A DNA stretch of 57,061 nucleotides from Rubrivivax sp. (GTDB taxonomy: Bacteria; Pseudomonadota; Gammaproteobacteria; Burkholderiales; Burkholderiaceae_C). The notes beneath the pieces were generated by a model. It searched no databases, had not been told where the DNA came from, and worked only from the letters and a program-made list of their open reading frames with translations. Numbering within the stretch: position 1 is the first letter of the stretch; each line of letters starts with the position of its first letter. The DNA is taken from assembly GCA_004210455.1 (NCBI GenBank), contig SEFA01000037.1:1-57061 (forward strand), given 5' to 3'. Shown in pieces: positions 52,558 to 57,061 of the stretch. Position numbers and translations under genes: made by a program.

Positions 52558-53331
52558 TCAGCGCCCTCTCGTGAACAGCCCCCGCCACCGCCCCCAATCC
52601 CTGGTCACCGGCGGCAACGCGAGCACGAACAGCACCGCCGCCAGCGGCACCACGCAGACGAACCCCAGGTACTTGAACCCGAGCGCCCCCGCCCCGCCGC
52701 CAAGCACGAACGCCGCCAGCAATCCGCCCGCGCGCCAGGCCCGCTGCCGGTCATGCCGCACCGCGGCGCGTCTCTCGGACGCCGGTCCCGACGACTGCCC
52801 GTTCCAATAAAGCATCTTCCCGAGCTCCATCCCGAGGTCGGTGATGTTCCCCGTCATGTGGGTGGTGCGGATGCTCCCGCCCGAGGTCTTGGACCCTACC
52901 GCGTTCTGCAGCCCCATGATGAAGGCCAGCAGCAGCACCGTCAGCGGCACCGCGAACGGCGTGTGCCAGGTCAGCGTGATCGCGCCCATCAGCCCGAACG
53001 GGAACAGCAGCGCCGCTTCCAGCATCAGCGGCAGCGCATACACGCTGCGCAGGCCATGCTGCCTCGCCCAGTTCACCAGCACCGCGCAGACCGCCGCGCC
53101 GGCCAGGAAGGCCAGGATCGCCCCCAGCGCGTTCAGCACCAGCGTCCCCTGCCCCATCACCGCGCCGTCCGCCAGCTGCGAGGCGAAACCCGTCATGTGC
53201 GAGGTATACCGCTGCAGGATCAGGAACCCGCCCGCGTTCACCGCCCCCGCGTTGAACGCGAGCAGCAGCCCCAGCGCCTGGTTCGTGGACGGCGCGCGAT
53301 GGCGGCTCGTCAGGTGCAGCAGTCGCCTCAC
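52558..53331 (-). CDS. YoaK-family (DUF1275) membrane protein
   Basis: A 257-residue inner-membrane protein with about six helices. LLLAFNAGAVNAGGFLILQRYTSHMTGFASQLADGAVMG and MGLQNAVGSKTSGGSIRTTHMTGNITDLGMELGKML are diagnostic DUF1275 repeats. Function unknown. A GTG start at 53331 with GGGAGG just upstream is preferred over the alternative at 53394. Confidence 0.9.
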   Translation of the reverse strand: MRRLLHLTSRHRAPSTNQALGLLLAFNAGAVNAGGFLILQRYTSHMTGFASQLADGAVMGQGTLVLNALGAILAFLAGAAVCAVLVNWARQHGLRSVYALPLMLEAALLFPFGLMGAITLTWHTPFAVPLTVLLLAFIMGLQNAVGSKTSGGSIRTTHMTGNITDLGMELGKMLYWNGQSSGPASERRAAVRHDRQRAWRAGGLLAAFVLGGGAGALGFKYLGFVCVVPLAAVLFVLALPPVTRDWGRWRGLFTRGR

Positions 53332-53422
53332 GGCGCCTCCCGATGTCGATGACAGTGCGGGCGATGATACGGGCGCTCCGGCGCACGCGCCCACCCGCGC
53401 GACGAGCGCCCGCCAAGCCCCG

Positions 53423-53815
53423 TCAATAGGTCGAGGGCTGCCCGTCCAGCTTCGCCCCGTACTTCGTCAGCGTCTTGTGCAGGCGCCCGAAGTCGATCGG
53501 CTTGACGAAGTAGTCGTCGAAGATCAGATCCTCGCCGGACTCGAAATCGGTGTTCAGCGGCGTGCCGCTCACCGCGATCGCGATCAGCGCCGGCAGGCTC
53601 ACCTTCAGGCGCCCCGCCAGATGCCGCCCATCGGCGTCCGGCATGTCGATGTCGGTGATCAGGATGTCCGGCTCCCACTTCAGCCCGATGCCGATCGCCT
53701 CCAGCCCGTTGCGCGCGACCCGCAACTCGAAGTTGTAGACCGTGAGCAGCTCGCGCAGGAGATCCAGCGAATCCGGCTGGTCATCGGCGACCAGGACCTT
53801 GAGGCGTTCCGACAT
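53423..53815 (-). CDS. Single-domain response regulator
   Basis: A 130-residue CheY-like receiver. Acidic pocket ADDQPDSLDLL, phosphoacceptor Asp in ILITDIDMPDADG, Thr/Ser in AVSGTP and Lys in FVKPIDF are all present. No output domain. The alpha4 region carries an unusual NTDFESGEDLIFDDY insertion. No kinase is adjacent. Confidence 0.92.
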   Translation of the reverse strand: MSERLKVLVADDQPDSLDLLRELLTVYNFELRVARNGLEAIGIGLKWEPDILITDIDMPDADGRHLAGRLKVSLPALIAIAVSGTPLNTDFESGEDLIFDDYFVKPIDFGRLHKTLTKYGAKLDGQPSTY

Positions 53816-53866
53816 GGCGTGCAAGGAATGACAGTTGGGGCGGCGGTAGCAATCGGCGGGCCCGGC

Positions 53867-54613
53867 TCAACGCGACAGCAATGCCGGCAGCGACGAGCCC
53901 AGCAGCGCCACCCCCGACGCCGTCAGCAGGCTCAGCACGATCTGGCGGAAACGCTGGTCCGAGATGCCGTGGTACAGCCGCCCACCGAGCAGCGTCGGCA
54001 CCAGCATCGCCGGCGCGACGACGCCGAACAGCGGCAGCATGTCCCGGGTGACGACGCCCGTGGAGAGGTAGACCGCCATCGTCACGGCCAGCGCCGAGAG
54101 GTTGAAGTTCTGGATGATGGAACGCTGCTCGTCCTTGGGAAGCCCGCGAAGGGTGCACCAGAGCGTCGGGACGGTGCCCGTGAACCCGCCCAGCCCGCCC
54201 ATCACCCCGCCGATGGCGCCGACCACGCCGTCCGCCACGCGCCCGCCGAACTGGATCCTCGGCAGCCGGGCGGCCATGAGCATGGCCGGGCACCAGACCA
54301 CCAGCAGGCCGCCGAGGATGGCCTTGAACATCTGGACGTCGAGCAGCGGCAGCAGCGCCGTCCCGATCGGTACGCCGGCGAGCCCGCCGACCAGGAAGGG
54401 CGCAAGCCGCCGCCAGTCGAAGCCGCGGCGCACCGTCACCGCCGCGATGATCTGGCCGGTGAGCGAGCCGAAGACCGCCAGCGCCGCCGCCAGGCGCGGG
54501 TCCAGCGTCCAGGCCCAGAAGGACATGGCGGTCAGTCCAAAGCCGAAGCCGGACAGCCCCTGCACGAAGCCGGCACAGACGGCCCCCAGGATCACGATGC
54601 CGAGAGATTCCAT
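53867..54613 (-). CDS. TauE/SafE (TSUP) family permease
   Basis: A 248-residue membrane protein with about eight helices. GAVCAGFVQGLSGFGFGLTAMSFW and GAIGGVMGGLGGFTGTVPTLW are the two halves of the sulfite-exporter TauE/SafE family, which exports sulfonates, sulfite or organic anions. The MRRM start at 54622 is equally possible. Divergent from a LacI regulator with about 90 bp between, so the regulator may control it. Confidence 0.9.
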   Translation of the reverse strand: MESLGIVILGAVCAGFVQGLSGFGFGLTAMSFWAWTLDPRLAAALAVFGSLTGQIIAAVTVRRGFDWRRLAPFLVGGLAGVPIGTALLPLLDVQMFKAILGGLLVVWCPAMLMAARLPRIQFGGRVADGVVGAIGGVMGGLGGFTGTVPTLWCTLRGLPKDEQRSIIQNFNLSALAVTMAVYLSTGVVTRDMLPLFGVVAPAMLVPTLLGGRLYHGISDQRFRQIVLSLLTASGVALLGSSLPALLSR

Positions 54614-54690
54614 GCGGCGCATTCTTCCATCGGACACCGGCGTCGGACGCACGCATCGCGAGCGCGCGGGAGTAGGATCGCCCAGTTCTT

Positions 54691-54702
54691 GAAAGCGCTT
54701 TC
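54691..54702. promoter_or_regulatory. Candidate LacI-family operator overlapping the LacI gene start
   Basis: GAAAGCGCTTTC is a perfect 12-bp palindrome ending 2 bp before the LacI start codon. LacI/GalR regulators typically bind palindromes with a central CG. Occupancy would block translation initiation or elongation, suggesting autorepression. Confidence 0.75.
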
Positions 54703-54704
54703 CG

Positions 54705-55754
54705 ATGAAGAGAAAGAAGCCCCTCCTGTCGACGTCCAGCGAGGTCACGCTGGGCATGGTGGCCGTCGCCAGCGGCGTCTCGCCGAGCACCGTCTCGCGG
54801 GTGCTCAGCGGCAGCGCGCAGGTGAGTTCGGAGAAAGCCGCACGCGTCCGGCGCGCGATCGACGAACTGGGCTTCGTGCCCAACACCATCGCCCGCGCGC
54901 TCGCGGACGGCAGGACCTTCAACATCGGGCTGCTCGCGCAGTACTTCGAAAGTCCGTTCTACGCGCTGCTGCTGCGCGGCATCGAAGAAGTGCTGACGCC
55001 CGCGGGCTACGGCCTCGTCGTGGCGAGCGGCCATTGGCAGCCGGACGAGGAGCAGCGTTGCATCGCCTCACTGCGGTCGCGGCGCGTGGACGGGATCATC
55101 GTGCTCACCGGCGGGCTGAGCGACGAGTTCCTCACGGCGCTCGCGCGGGAACTGCCGGTCGTGGTGACCGGCCGCTCGCTTCACGCGAACGGCCTGCACG
55201 CCTTAAAGACAGACGACCTGGAAGGTGCCCGCGTCGCGACGCGGCATCTGATCGACCGCGGCCACACGCGCATCGCCTTCATCGGCGGCGATCCGGCACA
55301 CGCGGATTCGTCGGAGCGCGAGCGCGGCTACCGCGCGGCGTTCGAGGAAGCGGGCCTTCCCGTCGACGAAGCGCTGATCGGCAACGGCGACTATCGCGAG
55401 GTCGGCGGCGCCGCGGCGATCACGCGGCTGCTCGACCTGGGCCTGCAGTTCACGGCGGTCTTCGCGGCCAACGACCAGATGGCGGCGGGTGCCGCGCGCG
55501 TGCTGCACAGCCGCGGCTTCCGCGTGCCGGAGGACGTCTCGCTCGTCGGCTACGACGATCTCCTGAACACCGCGCATGCGAGTCCGCCCCGCACCACCGT
55601 CGACGTCCACATCGCCGAGCTGGGCCGGCGCGCGGCGTCCGCCATGCTGGACCTGCTGCGCACCGGCGGCTCGGCGATCGAGTCGCCGATGCCCCAGTTG
55701 ATCGTCCGGGAGTCGACTCGCCGCCTGGAGCCTGGGAGGGCGAACGCCTGCTGA
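54705..55754 (+). CDS. LacI-family transcriptional regulator
   Basis: A 349-residue repressor. HTH EVTLGMVAVASGVSPSTVSRVLSGSAQVSSEKAARVRRAIDELGFVPNTIARAL, then a periplasmic-binding-protein-like sugar domain with GLLAQYFESPFYALLLRGIEEVL and VDGIIVLTGG. The inducer is unknown. No Shine-Dalgarno sequence is visible, because the space is occupied by the palindrome at 54691. Possible target: the divergent TauE/SafE gene. Confidence 0.94.
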   Translation: MKRKKPLLSTSSEVTLGMVAVASGVSPSTVSRVLSGSAQVSSEKAARVRRAIDELGFVPNTIARALADGRTFNIGLLAQYFESPFYALLLRGIEEVLTPAGYGLVVASGHWQPDEEQRCIASLRSRRVDGIIVLTGGLSDEFLTALARELPVVVTGRSLHANGLHALKTDDLEGARVATRHLIDRGHTRIAFIGGDPAHADSSERERGYRAAFEEAGLPVDEALIGNGDYREVGGAAAITRLLDLGLQFTAVFAANDQMAAGAARVLHSRGFRVPEDVSLVGYDDLLNTAHASPPRTTVDVHIAELGRRAASAMLDLLRTGGSAIESPMPQLIVRESTRRLEPGRANAC

Positions 55755-55903
55755 GGAACTGAGCCGCTCGCTCCTTGCTTTTCGTCAACTGCCCGTCACA
55801 AAACCTCGGCAGAATGCAAAGCATCCGAGACATCAACCGGCTGCACTACTGGGCAGAAAGCTGGAACCCGTCACCAGCGTCACGGATACCCTCTTCAGAA
55901 ACG

Positions 55904-55930
55904 AAGCCACCCCGATGGGTGGCTTCTTTC
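55904..55930. terminator. Bidirectional terminator between LacI and the immunity-like gene
   Basis: GAAGCCACCC-CGAT-GGGTGGCTTC is a perfect 10-bp stem followed on the plus strand by TTTC. It lies at the convergent junction. Confidence 0.85.
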
Positions 55931-55951
55931 ATTCAGGGCTTCAGGAAGGCA

Positions 55952-56182
55952 TCAATGCGCCGACAGGCGCCAGATGCGGCGGCCAAAAAGCGCCACCATG
56001 ATCGGCCCGAAGCCAAGGCTGACCGCCAGCAGCTTCCAGTTCGCATCGAAGTGCCCCTCGATGACGACGCCGATCGCCACGAACAGGCCGAAGAAAAGCA
56101 TCGACAGTCCGAACGCGAAGAGCAGGAGAAACCGCCGCGGTCCGGCAGCGCGCAACTTCTCGAAGTCCAACAGATCAAGCAT
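55952..56182 (-). CDS. Two-helix membrane protein, possible microcin immunity protein
   Basis: A 76-residue protein with two predicted transmembrane helices (RFLLLFAFGLSMLFFGLFVAIGVVI and LLAVSLGFGPIMVALFG). GGGAG lies 5 nt before the ATG. It is the next gene after the double-glycine precursor at 56461, on the same strand, with a terminator hairpin in between. Small two-helix proteins are typical immunity proteins of class II microcins; function here is inferred from position. Confidence 0.6.
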   Translation of the reverse strand: MLDLLDFEKLRAAGPRRFLLLFAFGLSMLFFGLFVAIGVVIEGHFDANWKLLAVSLGFGPIMVALFGRRIWRLSAH

Positions 56183-56201
56183 GGGATCTCCCAGGAGGTT
56201 G

Positions 56202-56235
56202 AAAAGGGGCGCACCCTCCTCCGACGGCGCGCCCC
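56202..56235 (-). terminator. Terminator hairpin between precursor and immunity-like gene
   Basis: On the minus strand GGGGCGC and GCGCCCC enclose a 16-nt loop and are followed by CTTTTC. It lies between the stop of the precursor and the start of the membrane gene and may let only part of the transcripts reach the second gene. Confidence 0.75.
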
Positions 56236-56245
56236 AAGACTTCGA

Positions 56246-56461
56246 TCAATGCGCCTGTTGAGCGACCCAGTAGTGATACACCGCGCCGCCGGCGGCACCA
56301 AGAGCAGCGCCGCCCAGGAATCCGATCGGCGTGCCACCGGTCACCGCGAATCCGGCAAAGCCGCCAGCAAGCGCGCCCTTGCCGATGTCGCTCAGCAAGG
56401 CATCCGAGATGCCCCCGGAGACGAGTTCGAGTTCTTCGAGCGTGAGTTCACGCAGTTCCAT
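56246..56461 (-). CDS. Double-glycine-leader microcin/bacteriocin precursor
   Basis: A 71-residue precursor. The leader MELRELTLEELELVSGG matches the class II bacteriocin consensus (acidic, hydrophobic repeats, ending GG) that is cut by a C39-peptidase ABC exporter. The core is 54 residues, glycine/alanine-rich with GxxxG-like repeats (KGALAGGFAGFAVTGG, FLGGAALGAAGGAVYHY), as in pore-forming class IIb peptides. No cysteine or modification enzyme is nearby. GGAG precedes the ATG at 56461. A longer frame from 56503 would add 14 residues and is less likely. No exporter in the window. Confidence 0.85.
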   Translation of the reverse strand: MELRELTLEELELVSGGISDALLSDIGKGALAGGFAGFAVTGGTPIGFLGGAALGAAGGAVYHYWVAQQAH

Positions 56462-56503
56462 TTGGTTGACTCCAAAGCGAAGGATGGATGAAGGAGCGGC
56501 CAT

Positions 56504-56900
56504 CTACTGCACCGCCCTGACTCGCTCGCGACCGGTCAGCGAGCAGGTTCAATTTGCCGAAGAGGTTCAGCACAGCCAATCGCACGTGTCAGTGCAGTGA
56601 CTAGACGCCTTCCACCCATCTGGGGCCGATAACACTCAGAGTGGTTAAACGAGTTCTAACTGAGACCCTTGCTTGCGGGGTTTCCACCTAGACCCGTCGC
56701 GCCCGCCCATCACCCTGGGTAAAGAACTTTGAAAGCCGGCGCCGCGCGCCGTCACGAAACGTACGGCGTGCGATGCTTTCGTCCAATCCGCGATCGAAAC
56801 GCCCTGGCCATCGATCCCGGCCTCCACCACATCCCCTTTCGCGCTTCCGTCCCAGCCATCGCCAGATCGGGCCGCGCCTGCTCCTGCCATTGCCTTTCCG
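56504..56900. other. Intergenic region
   Basis: About 400 bases between the divergent precursor gene and the gene at the window end. Apart from a possible promoter for each gene no certain feature is seen; the short frames on the minus strand look like chance. Confidence 0.5.
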
Positions 56901-57061
56901 ATGACAAGCACCCGCCGACCTGCCCTGCACCCGCTCTCCTTCGCCCTGATGCTGGGCCTGAGCGCCTCCGCCTGGTCGCAGACCACACCGCCGACACCCG
57001 CTTCACCCGCCACGCCGCCCGCGAAAGCCCCGGCACCGACGCCCGAGCGTTCGCGCCCCGC
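56901..57061 (+). CDS. Exported protein, truncated by the window end
   Basis: Starts MTSTRRPALHPLSFALMLGLSASAWSQ, a signal peptide with cleavage after AWS, and continues with a proline/alanine-rich region (TTPPTPASPATPPAKAPAPTPE). The rest lies beyond the window, so the family cannot be told. Confidence 0.65.
   Translation, partial: MTSTRRPALHPLSFALMLGLSASAWSQTTPPTPASPATPPAKAPAPTPERSRP

Noticed and set aside
52841-55762. Very long plus-strand frame across YoaK, response regulator, permease and LacI genes
   Set aside because: It crosses several genes with clear motifs in other frames or strands; only chance absence of stop codons at high GC.
55775-56491. Plus-strand frame opposite the microcin-like genes
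   Set aside because: It runs through a terminator hairpin and both minus-strand genes; the minus strand has the GG leader, membrane helices and Shine-Dalgarno sequences.

Overview
This 57 kb window is chromosomal DNA of a high-GC Gram-negative bacterium. A betaproteobacterium of the order Burkholderiales (Roseateles/Mitsuaria-Leptothrix type) fits best. The reasons are a phasin for polyhydroxyalkanoate granules, DUF4148 and DUF4124 proteins typical of that order, the one-component cysI-DUF934-cysH-cysDN-cobA sulfur cluster, and strong G/C bias at third codon positions. The genus is an inference; no rRNA is present.

Layout. 1-84 is a perfect 36-bp inverted repeat carrying a chemoreceptor-like C-terminal tail. 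222-6648 holds oligopeptidase A (prlC), a CHASE2-GGDEF-EAL protein and a secreted protein. 7233-8564 is a standalone homologue of the MARTX-toxin C80 cysteine protease domain, followed in frame by more coding sequence after a UAG. 8591-14974 is a minus-strand block: MFS exporter, rmuC, 2-hydroxyacid dehydrogenase, nitroreductase, thioesterase, cupin and a class II histone-deacetylase-like hydrolase. 15194-25928 holds the phasin gene with a clear promoter and terminator, a TetR gene with a palindromic operator, a YdeI-type protein, a patatin lipoprotein, a penicillin-acylase-family protein, pncB, and two members of an unrecognised family of secreted cysteine-rich proteins. 25949-28618 is an Lrp/AsnC regulator divergent from an ornithine-cyclodeaminase-type gene, then ybiB. 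28804-36689 is assimilatory sulfate reduction (cysI, DUF934, cysH, cysD, cysN, cobA), followed by a 7Fe ferredoxin and a TrxB-like ferredoxin reductase that may supply electrons to CysI.

36794-42650 is accessory DNA. It starts with a DUF4160/DUF2442-HTH pair resembling a toxin-antitoxin module. Then comes an array of four copies of an 83-residue exported protein and two DUF4148 genes on the minus strand, each small gene preceded by a conserved 126-bp leader. Four unrelated small plus-strand genes are interleaved. 42798-46579 contains an SDR/HxlR divergent pair and a TonB-dependent receptor under a TPP riboswitch, so probably a thiamin-compound receptor. Two tRNA-Asn genes follow.

46871-50436, directly after the tRNAs, is an AT-rich island with a two-gene FRG-DUF262 operon, the best candidate here for an undescribed defence-type system. 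50515-55754 returns to core-like genes (DUF4124, DUF1275, response regulator, TauE/SafE permease, LacI regulator). 55952-56461 encodes a double-glycine-leader microcin-like precursor and a two-helix membrane protein that could be its immunity protein, with a terminator hairpin between them. The window ends inside a secreted protein gene.
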